From Litoreibacter halocynthiae (GTDB taxonomy: Bacteria; Pseudomonadota; Alphaproteobacteria; Rhodobacterales; Rhodobacteraceae), in assembly GCF_004365635.1 (NCBI RefSeq), contig NZ_SOBH01000001.1, positions 310,001 to 374,000 on the forward strand: DNA of 64,000 nt, in the 5' to 3' direction. The translations under genes and the position numbers were made by a program. Below are positions 24,400 to 32,169 of this stretch, one piece after another (position 1 is the stretch's first letter; the number at the start of each line of letters is the position of its first letter). Below the pieces are notes generated by a model. It was given only the letters and a program-made list of their open reading frames with translations, was not told the origin of the DNA and made no database searches.

Positions 24400-25704
24400 A
24401 TGCCTATGTTTCTCAACAGCTCTGACGCTGAATTCGACACTCAATTTGCCCGGCTTCTGACGATGAAGCGTGAAGACAGCCCCGATGTGGACGCTGTCGT
24501 TGCAGGGATAATCGCCGATGTGCAATCACGCGGTGACGAGGCGGTTATCGAGTTGACCTCCAAATACGACCGGATGGAGTTGACGCCTGAGACGCTGGCG
24601 TTTTCGCGCGAGGAAATGGACGCTGAAATCGCGAAAGTTCCGGCTGAGGAGCGCGCAGCACTTGCGCTGGCCGCCGAGCGCATCCGCGCCTATCACGACC
24701 GCCAGATGCCCCAAGACGAAGCGTGGGACGGCCCCCATGGCGAGAGGCTTGGCTGGCGCTGGACGCCGGTCGAGGCCGCGGGGTTGTATGTTCCGGGCGG
24801 ACTGGCGAGCTATCCGTCATCGGTGTTGATGAACGCCATTCCAGCGCAGGTAGCGGGGGTGGAACGGCTGGTGATCTGCGCCCCCACACCGGACGGGGTT
24901 GCGAACCCGTTGGTGCTGCTGGCGGCGCGCTTGTCTGGCGTCGAGACTGTCTACCGCATTGGCGGCGCTCAGGCGATTGCGGCGCTGGCTTACGGCACGG
25001 AGACAATCACTGCGGTGGACAAGATCACCGGACCGGGCAATGCATTTGTCGCCGCCGCCAAGCGTCGCGTATTTGGACGCGTCGGCATTGATATGATCGC
25101 GGGGCCGTCCGAGATTTTGGTAATCGCAGACAAAGACAACGACCCTGATTGGGTGGCGGTAGATTTGTTGTCGCAAGCCGAACATGACGAAAGCGCACAA
25201 AGTATTCTGATCACCGACGACGCGGCTTTCGGCTTGGAGGTCGTTAAAGCAGTCGAGGCACGGCTGGAAACGCTGGAGCGTCGAGCGATTGCCGGACCAA
25301 GCTGGCGCGACTACGGCGCGGTGATTGTTGTGCGCGACATGGACGAGGCGCTGGTTCTGTCCGACAGGATTGCGCCGGAACATCTTGAAATTGCTTGTGA
25401 AAACGCCGAAGATCTCGCTGCACGGGTGCGCCACGCAGGAGCCATCTTTATTGGCGCATATACGCCTGAAGCCATCGGGGACTATATCGGTGGGCCGAAC
25501 CATGTACTTCCAACCGCACGATCAGCGCGGTTTTCGTCAGGACTGTCGGTGATGGATTTTGTGAAGCGTACGACGCTAGCCCGCATGACGCCGGAAGCCC
25601 TCAAAGCCATTGGCCCTGCGGCAGAGACCTTGGCCATAGCCGAAGGCTTGGAAGCCCATGGATTGTCCGTCCGCGCAAGATTGAATAGGTTAAATGAAGA
25701 ATGA
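24400..25704 (+). CDS. hisD: Histidinol dehydrogenase
   Basis: Zinc- and NAD-dependent enzyme of 434 residues that oxidises L-histidinol to L-histidine, the last two steps of histidine synthesis. Family signatures are WRWTPVEAAGLYVPGG (near 122), DKITGPGNAFVAAAKR, IDMIAGPSEILV, the zinc/catalytic stretch QAEHDESAQ (near 258), APEHLEI (near 323) and NHVLPTARSARF. An AAGGAGG ribosome site precedes the ATG. The stop overlaps the UPF0262 start by four bases. It is separated from other his genes, as is common in alphaproteobacteria. Confidence 0.97.
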   Translation: MPMFLNSSDAEFDTQFARLLTMKREDSPDVDAVVAGIIADVQSRGDEAVIELTSKYDRMELTPETLAFSREEMDAEIAKVPAEERAALALAAERIRAYHDRQMPQDEAWDGPHGERLGWRWTPVEAAGLYVPGGLASYPSSVLMNAIPAQVAGVERLVICAPTPDGVANPLVLLAARLSGVETVYRIGGAQAIAALAYGTETITAVDKITGPGNAFVAAAKRRVFGRVGIDMIAGPSEILVIADKDNDPDWVAVDLLSQAEHDESAQSILITDDAAFGLEVVKAVEARLETLERRAIAGPSWRDYGAVIVVRDMDEALVLSDRIAPEHLEIACENAEDLAARVRHAGAIFIGAYTPEAIGDYIGGPNHVLPTARSARFSSGLSVMDFVKRTTLARMTPEALKAIGPAAETLAIAEGLEAHGLSVRARLNRLNEE

Positions 25705-26171
25705 GTAAACTTTGCGAAGTCACCATCGACGACAGCGGCTTGCCGACACCCACAGCGGAGATCGAGCAAGAGCGCAAAGTCGCTATTTTCGACCTGATTG
25801 AAGACAATCTGTTCGACCTACCGCAGGACGGCGCACCGGACGGGCCGTATAAGCTGGACCTGTCCATTCGAGAGCGTCGACTGGTCTTTGATCTGCACAC
25901 CGAAGGCGGCGACAAGGCGGCGGAGTTCCATTTGTCGCTCGGGCCGTTTCGTCAGGTGGTGAAGGACTACTTCCAGATTTGCGAAAGCTACTTTGACGCC
26001 GTCAAGAAGCTGCCGCCAAGCCAGATCGAAACGATTGATATGGCGCGGCGCGGTATTCACAACGAGGGTGCTCGCGTTCTTGAGGACCGGTTGGAGGGCA
26101 AGGCTCAGGTCGACACCGATACTGCGCGGCGGCTCTTCACTCTCATTTGTGTTTTGCACTTCGGAGGCTGA
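25701..26171 (+). CDS. UPF0262 family protein
   Basis: Protein of 156 residues of the alphaproteobacterial UPF0262 family, recognised by QERKVAIFDLIEDNLF near the N-terminus, the central SLGPFRQVVKDYFQICESY, and DMARRGIHNEGARVL followed by DTDTARRLFTLICVLHF at the end. No catalytic residues are known. It is coupled to hisD by a four-base overlap and lies four bases before the phosphatase gene. This gene order is conserved in the family, but the function remains unknown. Confidence 0.92.
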   Translation: MSKLCEVTIDDSGLPTPTAEIEQERKVAIFDLIEDNLFDLPQDGAPDGPYKLDLSIRERRLVFDLHTEGGDKAAEFHLSLGPFRQVVKDYFQICESYFDAVKKLPPSQIETIDMARRGIHNEGARVLEDRLEGKAQVDTDTARRLFTLICVLHFGG

Positions 26172-26175
26172 GGAA

Positions 26176-26643
26176 ATGGCGGAGGAGCAACCACAATCGG
26201 TTCTGTTCTGCTGCGATCACAACGCTGTCCGATCACCTATGGCCGAAGGGTTGATGAAGAAATTCTACGGCACAGACATCTACATCCAGTCTGCTGGCGT
26301 GAAGAACGACCTCGACATTGATGGCTTCACCGTGGCCGTTTGCCACGAGATGGGTATCGAGCTGTCCCGCCACCGCACTCGATCGTTCGAGGAAATGCAG
26401 GAATGGGGAGACGACCTATCAGGATTTGATCTGATCGTCGCACTAAGCCCCGCATCGCAGCGCCAAGCACTGGAGTTGACACGGGTCTATCACTTGGCCG
26501 TCGAGTATTGGCCTATTCTGGACCCGACAGGATTGGGAGAGGGCCGTGAGGAAAAGTTGAATTCATACCGCATGGCCCGTGATCAGATAAAAGACCGGAT
26601 TTTGACGCGTTTCGGGGCGCCCACAGCGCTTGATGAGGCCTAA
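26176..26643 (+). CDS. Low-molecular-weight protein-tyrosine-phosphatase-like protein
   Basis: Protein of 155 residues with the phosphatase P-loop C-x5-R-S near the N-terminus (Cys13-DHNAV-Arg19-Ser20), the low-molecular-weight PTP/arsenate reductase fold. The general-acid aspartate is probably in ILDPTGLGEG (about 116-125). Family members dephosphorylate tyrosine or, in ArsC relatives, reduce arsenate. The ATG follows GAGGAA directly after the UPF0262 stop. Genomic context (hisD - UPF0262 - this gene - infA) is typical of Rhodobacteraceae. Substrate unknown. Confidence 0.88.
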   Translation: MAEEQPQSVLFCCDHNAVRSPMAEGLMKKFYGTDIYIQSAGVKNDLDIDGFTVAVCHEMGIELSRHRTRSFEEMQEWGDDLSGFDLIVALSPASQRQALELTRVYHLAVEYWPILDPTGLGEGREEKLNSYRMARDQIKDRILTRFGAPTALDEA

Positions 26644-26771
26644 GCGCACCAGAAACACCGATAAATCCGGTGTGACGCGATGGCCAAACCCACTTAACCC
26701 TTGAAAACCCCCAAGTCCCGGCGCATTTAGTGCCACGTCCGCACTTTGGTGGGCATAACAACGGAGTGAAC
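26644..26771 (+). promoter_or_regulatory. Intergenic region upstream of infA
   Basis: Gap of 128 bases separating the hisD-type operon from infA. An inverted repeat ACACCG-ATAAATC-CGGTGT lies at 26655-26673 without a following T run; it may be a weak terminator or an mRNA structure. The infA promoter must lie in this gap or further upstream. An ACGGAG ribosome site lies before the infA ATG. Confidence 0.4.
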
Positions 26772-26990
26772 ATGGCCAAGGAAGAACTGCTCGAATTCCC
26801 CGGCGTCGTGAAGGAACTCCTGCCTAACGCGACGTTCCTGGTCGAGCTGGAAAACGGCCATACGATCATCGCGCACACGGCAGGCAAGATGCGCAAGAAC
26901 CGCATCCGTGTTCTGGCAGGCGACAAGGTGCAGGTCGAGATGACCCCCTATGATCTGACCAAGGGTCGGATCAACTACCGCTTCAAGTGA
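26772..26990 (+). CDS. infA: Translation initiation factor IF-1
   Basis: IF-1, 72 residues, an S1-like OB-fold protein that binds the 30S A site during initiation. Characteristic stretches are [37 protein letters not shown] and [17 protein letters not shown]; the family length is 72. ATG 26772 gives the canonical N-terminus. The stop overlaps the maf GTG start (GTGA), so the housekeeping genes infA, maf, RNase G-like and yacG are coupled. Confidence 0.98.
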   Translation: MAKEELLEFPGVVKELLPNATFLVELENGHTIIAHTAGKMRKNRIRVLAGDKVQVEMTPYDLTKGRINYRFK

Positions 26991-27583
26991 CCGCTCTGAC
27001 CCGGGAAGCCGGGTTGAGGCTCGTGCTCGGCTCCGGCTCGCCAAGGCGGCTGGAGTTTTTGGCGACTCTGGGGATCACCCCGGACGACATTCGCCCCCCT
27101 GATATAGACGAAGACCCGCTGCCCGCCGAGAAGCCGCGCGATTACTGCCGCCGCATTGCCCGCAGCAAGGCAGAAGCATTGGTGCTTGCGGATGACGAGG
27201 TGGCCTTATGCGCCGACACGACCGTCGCGTTGGGACGCCGTATCTTGGGCAAACCCGCCGATGCTGGCGAGGCCGCGCAGTTCTTGCTGTCGCTGTCAGG
27301 TCGTAGACATCGCGTAATTACCGCAATGGCGGTGAAACGTGGCGACCGGATTTGGACCGCTGACGTGGTGACCGCGGTCAAGATGAAAAACCTCTCGGAT
27401 GAAGAGTTGAACGCCTATCTTGCCACCGACGACTGGCAGGGAAAGGCGGGAGGCTACGCAATCCAAGGACCTGCTGGTGCGTTCATCCCGTGGATACAGG
27501 GCTCGTATACGGGGGTCATGGGACTTCCCGTGGCGGAGGCCGCTCAGTTGTTGAAAACCGCAGGATATGAGGCCGTGCGATGA
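26987..27583 (+). CDS. maf: Maf family nucleotide pyrophosphatase
   Basis: Nucleoside triphosphate pyrophosphatase of 198 residues that hydrolyses (modified) NTPs to NMPs. The Maf signature is present at the N-terminus ([18 protein letters not shown]), then [25 protein letters not shown] with the catalytic Asp, [11 protein letters not shown], and the C-terminal [11 protein letters not shown][12 protein letters not shown]. The start is a GTG overlapping the infA stop by four bases, and the stop overlaps the RNase G-like gene by four. Which nucleotides it prefers (dTTP/UTP or m7GTP) is unresolved. Confidence 0.93.
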   Translation: MTALTREAGLRLVLGSGSPRRLEFLATLGITPDDIRPPDIDEDPLPAEKPRDYCRRIARSKAEALVLADDEVALCADTTVALGRRILGKPADAGEAAQFLLSLSGRRHRVITAMAVKRGDRIWTADVVTAVKMKNLSDEELNAYLATDDWQGKAGGYAIQGPAGAFIPWIQGSYTGVMGLPVAEAAQLLKTAGYEAVR

Positions 27584-28608
27584 AGGGTACTTTGATTGTC
27601 TTGGGCGAACTGGCTGGCCGCGAAGCCGCCGCACGCATGGTGGACGGCGTTCTGGATGATTTGCTGATTGCGCCGGATGATGATGCCCCGCCTGCACCGG
27701 GCGCGATTTACCGCGCTGTGGCCGACCGCCCGCTTAAAGGTCAGGGTGGCATGATGATGACCTTGCCCGACAGACAAGCAGCCTTGTTTCGCGGTGCACA
27801 GGGCTTGAAGCCCGGCACAACGATGCTGGTGCAGGTGACTTCCTACGCCGAGCCTCACAAGGCAGTACCTGTCACCGACAGGCTGATTTTCAAAGGCCGC
27901 AGCGTGATCGTGACACCCGGCGCGAAAGGGCTGAACGTCTCACGCCAAGTCCGCGATGAAGACGTGCGCGAGACGCTGTTAGAAGCCTTGCACCGCTCTC
28001 GGGCACCTGAGGCCGGACATGGGGTTATTCTGCGCACTGGCGCGGTTGGTCTGGATGCCGATGATATCGCCGAGGAAGCTGACAGCCTACTCGATCTTGC
28101 GGATGCGGTTTTGGCGGATATCGAGGGTGAGCCTGAGCTGCTGGTCGACGCGCAAGGGCCGCATGATCTGGCATGGCGTGACTGGCCGCATTCAGACCAG
28201 ACCGTTGAAGGCTTCGAGGCCCATGGCGTGTTGGACGCCTTGGCGCTGCTTGACCGTGAAGAGGTGCCACTTGGCCAGGCGTCCATGTTCATCGAGCCGA
28301 CCCGCGCACTGGTCGCCGTGGATGTAAACACTGGCGGCGACTTTTCACCCGCTGCTGGGCTGAAGGCAAATTTGGCCGTTGCGAAGGCTTTGCCGCGGAT
28401 GTTGCGACTGCGCGGATTGGGGGGGCAGATCACCCTCGATCTTGCGCCCATGGCCAAGAAGGACCGCAAGCAATTTGAAACGTCTTTGCGCAGCGCGTTC
28501 CGTGGCGATCCGATTGAAACCTCGCTGGTTGGCTGGACGCCATTGGGCCATTACGAGTTGCAGCGCAAACGCGAACGTCTGCCGCTACCGAAAGGACTGG
28601 CCCAATGA
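27580..28608 (+). CDS. Ribonuclease E/G-like protein (short form)
   Basis: Protein of 342 residues of the RNase E/G family, clearly shorter than RNase G (about 490). The catalytic-core motifs [13 protein letters not shown] (metal-binding Asp, about 246-258) and [19 protein letters not shown] (near 285) are kept. The first half is divergent and lacks a recognisable complete S1 domain, and the C-terminal zinc-link and small domains are missing. It is typical of alphaproteobacteria between maf and yacG. It may process RNA, but the short form may have altered activity. Four-base overlaps on both sides show tight coupling. Confidence 0.87.
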   Translation: MKGTLIVLGELAGREAAARMVDGVLDDLLIAPDDDAPPAPGAIYRAVADRPLKGQGGMMMTLPDRQAALFRGAQGLKPGTTMLVQVTSYAEPHKAVPVTDRLIFKGRSVIVTPGAKGLNVSRQVRDEDVRETLLEALHRSRAPEAGHGVILRTGAVGLDADDIAEEADSLLDLADAVLADIEGEPELLVDAQGPHDLAWRDWPHSDQTVEGFEAHGVLDALALLDREEVPLGQASMFIEPTRALVAVDVNTGGDFSPAAGLKANLAVAKALPRMLRLRGLGGQITLDLAPMAKKDRKQFETSLRSAFRGDPIETSLVGWTPLGHYELQRKRERLPLPKGLAQ

Positions 28609-28823
28609 GTTGTCCCATTTGTTCCAAGGAAACCGTCGAGAAATTCCGCCCGTTCTGCTCGAAGCGCTGCGCTGATATTGATCTGGGTCGCTGGATGACG
28701 GGCGCTTATGCGCTTCCCAGCGAAGACCCGGTCGATGATGAAGAGTTGATGGAAGAGCTGGAGAAAAAACTGGGTGAGATCGCGTTAGGTGGTCCAGCCG
28801 GTGATGGCTCGAAGCCTCACTAA
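28605..28823 (+). CDS. yacG: DNA gyrase inhibitor YacG
   Basis: Zinc-binding protein of 72 residues. Four cysteines (Cys3, Cys6, Cys18, Cys22) in CPIC...FCSKRC form the YacG zinc ribbon, followed by the family stretch DIDLGRWMTGAY. YacG of E. coli binds gyrase and inhibits DNA supercoiling. The acidic tail (DDEELMEELEKKLGEI) could contact partners. The ATG overlaps the RNase G-like stop by four bases. It ends the infA-maf-rng-yacG operon. Confidence 0.93.
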   Translation: MSCPICSKETVEKFRPFCSKRCADIDLGRWMTGAYALPSEDPVDDEELMEELEKKLGEIALGGPAGDGSKPH

Positions 28824-28936
28824 CGGCCTGATGCGCCGGAGTTTGTACTTTTCGTGAACTAGGCTATGGACAGCACCAAATCACTAGCCTAAATAGGCCC
28901 ACGTTCGCAGGTAATCACCCTATGCGAACACCCGGT
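28824..28936. promoter_or_regulatory. Region upstream of tRNA-Phe
   Basis: Intergenic stretch of 113 bases with overlapping inverted elements: TAGGCT (28860-28865) with AGCCTA (28886-28891), and GCCTA-AA-TAGGC (28887-28898). It must contain the tRNA-Phe promoter; no gene is visible. Confidence 0.35.
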
Positions 28937-29011
28937 GCCCGGGTAGCTCAGGGGTAGAGCAGTGGATTGAAAATCCTCGTGTCGGTGGTTCAAATCCGCC
29001 CCTGGGCACCA
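28937..29011 (+). tRNA. tRNA-Phe (anticodon GAA)
   Basis: Cloverleaf: acceptor GCCCGGG with CCTGGGC, D arm GCTC/GAGC, anticodon loop TTGAAAA (GAA), T arm GGTGG-TTCAAAT-CCGCC, discriminator A and encoded CCA. Length 75 bases. The anticodon stem (GTGGA/TCCTC) contains one T-T mismatch, which is unusual. Confidence 0.95.
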
Positions 29012-29110
29012 CTTTAAATCCCTTATTTTGCGATTGTCAGAAAACCTTATGGCCGTAATCGGTCCCGGTTCTTTGGTCTGCTACTGGGAATCAGACACTG
29101 GTGAAACTGA

Positions 29111-29488
29111 TCATTCTTCAGCCTGCAACTCTTGTTCCGGCACGCTTAGCGTTGACCATGTGTCATCGCGTGGCGGCGATGGTGGCGTTGCGCAAGTTCG
29201 GGTGTGCATGCTGACCTTCGCGATGAAATGCGCAGATATCGGGGCTGTCACGAACAAGAAGGCCATGATCAGAATTTCATGCACCGACGTTTCGCCCAAG
29301 ACGAACGAATGGATCATCGAGGCCAATAGCAGCATGCCGATCCCGACAGTTCCAACCTTTGTCGGGGCATGAAGGCGGGTCATGGGGTCGTTGAACTTCA
29401 AAAGCCCGATGACACCCACGATGATGAATGCGGACCCGATAAGCAGGCTTATTGCGGTCGCGTAAGTTCCAATGATTTCACCGCTCAT
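29111..29488 (-). CDS. mnhG: Multisubunit cation/H+ antiporter subunit G
   Basis: Subunit G of the Mrp/Mnh/Pha antiporter, 125 residues with three membrane helices in the first 90 residues. The family stretch LLKFNDPMTRLHAPTKVGTVGIG lies between helices 1 and 2 and is characteristic. The C-terminus is a hydrophilic tail with CATPPSPPRDD. It is the last gene of the seven-function operon and overlaps mnhF by four bases. The complex exchanges cytoplasmic Na+ or K+ for protons. Confidence 0.93.
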   Translation of the reverse strand: MSGEIIGTYATAISLLIGSAFIIVGVIGLLKFNDPMTRLHAPTKVGTVGIGMLLLASMIHSFVLGETSVHEILIMAFLFVTAPISAHFIAKVSMHTRTCATPPSPPRDDTWSTLSVPEQELQAEE

Positions 29489-29772
29489 TCGATGATGTCC
29501 CCCCGCAACAAGAAGCGCGCCAGCGCGACCGTGGAAACAAACCCGAGCATCGCGACAAGCAAGGCAACCTCGAAGTAGATTTGAACGCCTAGGTGAATGC
29601 CAAGAACGATGATCAGGCCCAATGCGTTGATGACCATCGTATCAAGGGCAAGGATTCGGTCCCCCGGAGTTGGCCCCAAAACCAGCCGCACCATGGAGAG
29701 CAACTGCCCAAGTGCGAGGGCGACAAAGGCGACGACCGATGCCATGTCGAGAATTCCTAGGGCTAGGGTCAT
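29485..29772 (-). CDS. mnhF: Multisubunit cation/H+ antiporter subunit F
   Basis: Subunit F, 95 residues with three helices. The conserved VRLVLGPTPGDRILALDTM segment (about 28-46) is the MnhF signature, containing the essential-looking Asp residues. It overlaps mnhE and mnhG by four bases each, which fits the fixed stoichiometry needed to assemble the antiporter. Confidence 0.93.
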   Translation of the reverse strand: MTLALGILDMASVVAFVALALGQLLSMVRLVLGPTPGDRILALDTMVINALGLIIVLGIHLGVQIYFEVALLVAMLGFVSTVALARFLLRGDIIE

Positions 29773-30269
29773 TTGAAAATCTCCTTCAGGCGGTTTTGGT
29801 ATCGCGAGATGATATCGTCGCGAACGGCATCAGGGTCGTCGGTATGCAATACATGCACCAGAAGACTGTTCCCGTGCTCTGACAGGTCCGCCGAAACGGT
29901 GCCGGGTGTCAGCGTGATGGTTCCGGCCAACACGGTAATGGCCTCGGGTTGACGCAACTCGAGTGGCACAACGATCCAAGCCGGTTTCAGCTTCGAATTC
30001 GGGACGCTCAGGACGATCCAAGCGACCTGCACATTTGCGACCACAATGTCCCACAGCACCATGATGCTGTAAGTCGTCATCTTGCCCAACCGGAACCCTT
30101 TGGGGGTGTCAGGCCACCAAACCGATGTTCCCCACGGGATGATAATCCCGAGGATGACGCCAAAGACGATCATTCCCGCGGAGAACTCGTTTTGCAGAAG
30201 TGTCCACACCACAACAAGGAGAAGTGTCAGCAGCGGATGCGGGAGCAGCCAATAGAATGCGCGCGCCAT
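29769..30269 (-). CDS. mnhE: Multisubunit cation/H+ antiporter subunit E
   Basis: Subunit E, 166 residues. Two or three N-terminal helices (PLLTLLLVVVWTLL, then GMIVFGVILGIIIPW) precede a soluble domain with PAWIVVPLELRQPEAITVLA and LTPGTVSADLSEHGNSLLVH, both typical of MnhE. It lies one base after mnhD and overlaps mnhF by four bases. Confidence 0.93.
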   Translation of the reverse strand: MARAFYWLLPHPLLTLLLVVVWTLLQNEFSAGMIVFGVILGIIIPWGTSVWWPDTPKGFRLGKMTTYSIMVLWDIVVANVQVAWIVLSVPNSKLKPAWIVVPLELRQPEAITVLAGTITLTPGTVSADLSEHGNSLLVHVLHTDDPDAVRDDIISRYQNRLKEIFK

Positions 30270-30270
30270 A

Positions 30271-31815
30271 TCAGTGGTCCTCCTTGGATGGTATGCTCAG
30301 CTTGCCCGGCGTTTCTATCACAGTCGAGATGTAGGGCTCTGGAGCGAAAAGCTGTGAGGCCATGGTTGTGGTATAGGTATGCATCTGCCCCGCAAAGACC
30401 GTGTGCGCCACCAGCAGTGAGATAAGCCCGCCAACCGCGACATATGACAGGGCTGCCGGACGCTGATGGACAGGGGCGTCTTCAAGCGCCTCGATACTGT
30501 GTGCTTTCCAGAACAGAACGCTGCCCGCACGCGCAAAACCGACGATGCTGATCAAGCTCGACGTCAAAACGATCACCCAGATCCAGACCATGAGATCGGC
30601 GTCGTAGGCAGCATTCAAGATAAGCAGCTTACCCAGGAACCCCGACAATGGCGGCAGGCCCGCCATCGCAATCGCGCCTGTGAAAAATAACCCAGCGGTC
30701 AGAGCGTTGCCTACGACGGGGGGCTGCGGCGTCAGGTTCAGATCGGCGCGGCCGGTGCGCACAAGGTCCGAGATTAGAAACAGGACCGCGCCTGCCAATG
30801 TTGAATGCACAATGTAGTAGAGCGCAGCCGCGATGCCCTCCGGCGTGAACAGTGAAATCGACACCATCACCATGCCCATGGATCCGATCACGGAGAAAGC
30901 GATAAGCCGGTCCAGCCGCTTGGCAGCCAGCACGCCCACCATCCCGATGGCCAGCGACAACAGCGCCGCGGGGAGCAACCAAAGGTCGTGCAAACCTGCG
31001 GTGACGTCTAAATCCGGCGGAAAAATCATCGTGTAGACGCGGATGATTGCGTAAGCCCCGACCTTCGTCATGATGGCAAAAAGCGCGGCCACGGGGGCGG
31101 GTGCCTCGGCATAGCTTGACGGCAGCCAGAAATGCAGCGGTACGAGGGCCGCTTTGATTGCAAAGACCAGCAGCAAAAGAACGGCGGCTATGCGGATGCC
31201 TACAGTGTCCTCGGGGCCGATCATAGCGACGCGATTGGCCAGATCGGCCATGTTCAACGTGCCGGTTTCGGCATAGATCGAGCCAAGCGCAAACAGAAAG
31301 AGCGTCGAACCGATAAGGTTGAACAGCACGTACTGGACACCGGCGCGCAATCTTTCGTTGCCACCTGCGTGGATCATCAGGCCGTAAGACGCGATCAGCA
31401 ACACTTCGAAAAAGACGAAGAGGTTGAAGAGGTCTCCGGTCAGGAACGCGCCCATGATGCCCATCAGCTGGAACTGGAACAGCGCGTGGAAATGTCGCCC
31501 GCGGTTATCCCAGCCAGAGCCAATCGCATACAGCAGCACGAAAAGCGCCAGCACTGCTGTCAGGAGAATCATCAGCGTCGACAGCCGGTCGGCCACCAGC
31601 ACGATACCGAAAGGAGCGGCCCAATCGCTGAGCTGGTAAAGCACAATGGTGCCGTCGGACACCTGAAAGGCCAACCCGGCTGCTATGCCGATCAGGGCCA
31701 GTACGCCAGCAATCGACAGGGTCCGCTGGATGCCGATGTGATACCGCGCCGCCAATACAATAAACGGTGCAAGCAAAGCGGGCAGGACGATGGGGGCGAT
31801 GATCCAATGATTCAT
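30271..31815 (-). CDS. mnhD: Multisubunit cation/H+ antiporter subunit D
   Basis: Subunit D, 514 residues and about 14 membrane helices, homologous to the proton-pumping NuoM/N subunits of complex I. The ion-transport core includes FEVLLIASYGLMIHAGG (helix 5 Glu), FAIKAALVPLHFWLPSSYAEAP with the conserved Lys, and MTKVGAYAIIRVYTM. Overlap with mnhC is four bases. Together with subunit A it forms the ion pathways of the complex. Confidence 0.94.
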   Translation of the reverse strand: MNHWIIAPIVLPALLAPFIVLAARYHIGIQRTLSIAGVLALIGIAAGLAFQVSDGTIVLYQLSDWAAPFGIVLVADRLSTLMILLTAVLALFVLLYAIGSGWDNRGRHFHALFQFQLMGIMGAFLTGDLFNLFVFFEVLLIASYGLMIHAGGNERLRAGVQYVLFNLIGSTLFLFALGSIYAETGTLNMADLANRVAMIGPEDTVGIRIAAVLLLLVFAIKAALVPLHFWLPSSYAEAPAPVAALFAIMTKVGAYAIIRVYTMIFPPDLDVTAGLHDLWLLPAALLSLAIGMVGVLAAKRLDRLIAFSVIGSMGMVMVSISLFTPEGIAAALYYIVHSTLAGAVLFLISDLVRTGRADLNLTPQPPVVGNALTAGLFFTGAIAMAGLPPLSGFLGKLLILNAAYDADLMVWIWVIVLTSSLISIVGFARAGSVLFWKAHSIEALEDAPVHQRPAALSYVAVGGLISLLVAHTVFAGQMHTYTTTMASQLFAPEPYISTVIETPGKLSIPSKEDH

Positions 31816-32168
31816 GATGTACCCTCCGCCTTGTCGTCGGCGTCGTCGATTGGATCGTCGACATGGTCATCGTCGGACCCTAAAAACGCGCCAAGTCCGA
31901 TCATCACCACGACGGCGGTCATCCCAAAGGAAATGACGATGGCGGTCAGCACCAAAGCCTGTGGCAGTGGATCGGTATAGACGGACACTCCATCGCTGAG
32001 GATAGGAGGTGCGCCGACGGTCAGGCGGCCGGAAGAGAACAGGAACACGTTCACAGCATAGGTCAGCAGCGATATTCCCAAGATCACCGGAAAGGTCCGC
32101 AGGCGAAGCATCAAATAGATGCCACCAGCAGTCATTACACCAATGGCGGAGGCAACCAGAAATTCCAT
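31812..32168 (-). CDS. mnhC: Multisubunit cation/H+ antiporter subunit C
   Basis: Subunit C, 118 residues, a NuoK homologue with three helices. The family motif GISLLTYAVNVFLFSSGR lies at about 31-48, and DPLPQALVLTAIVISFGMTA holds the third helix. It ends in an acidic tail (GSDDDHVDDPIDDADDKAEG), longer than in many homologues. ATG 32168 is one base after the mnhAB stop, with GGGAG upstream. Confidence 0.93.
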   Translation of the reverse strand: MEFLVASAIGVMTAGGIYLMLRLRTFPVILGISLLTYAVNVFLFSSGRLTVGAPPILSDGVSVYTDPLPQALVLTAIVISFGMTAVVVMIGLGAFLGSDDDHVDDPIDDADDKAEGTS

Positions 32169-32169
32169 G

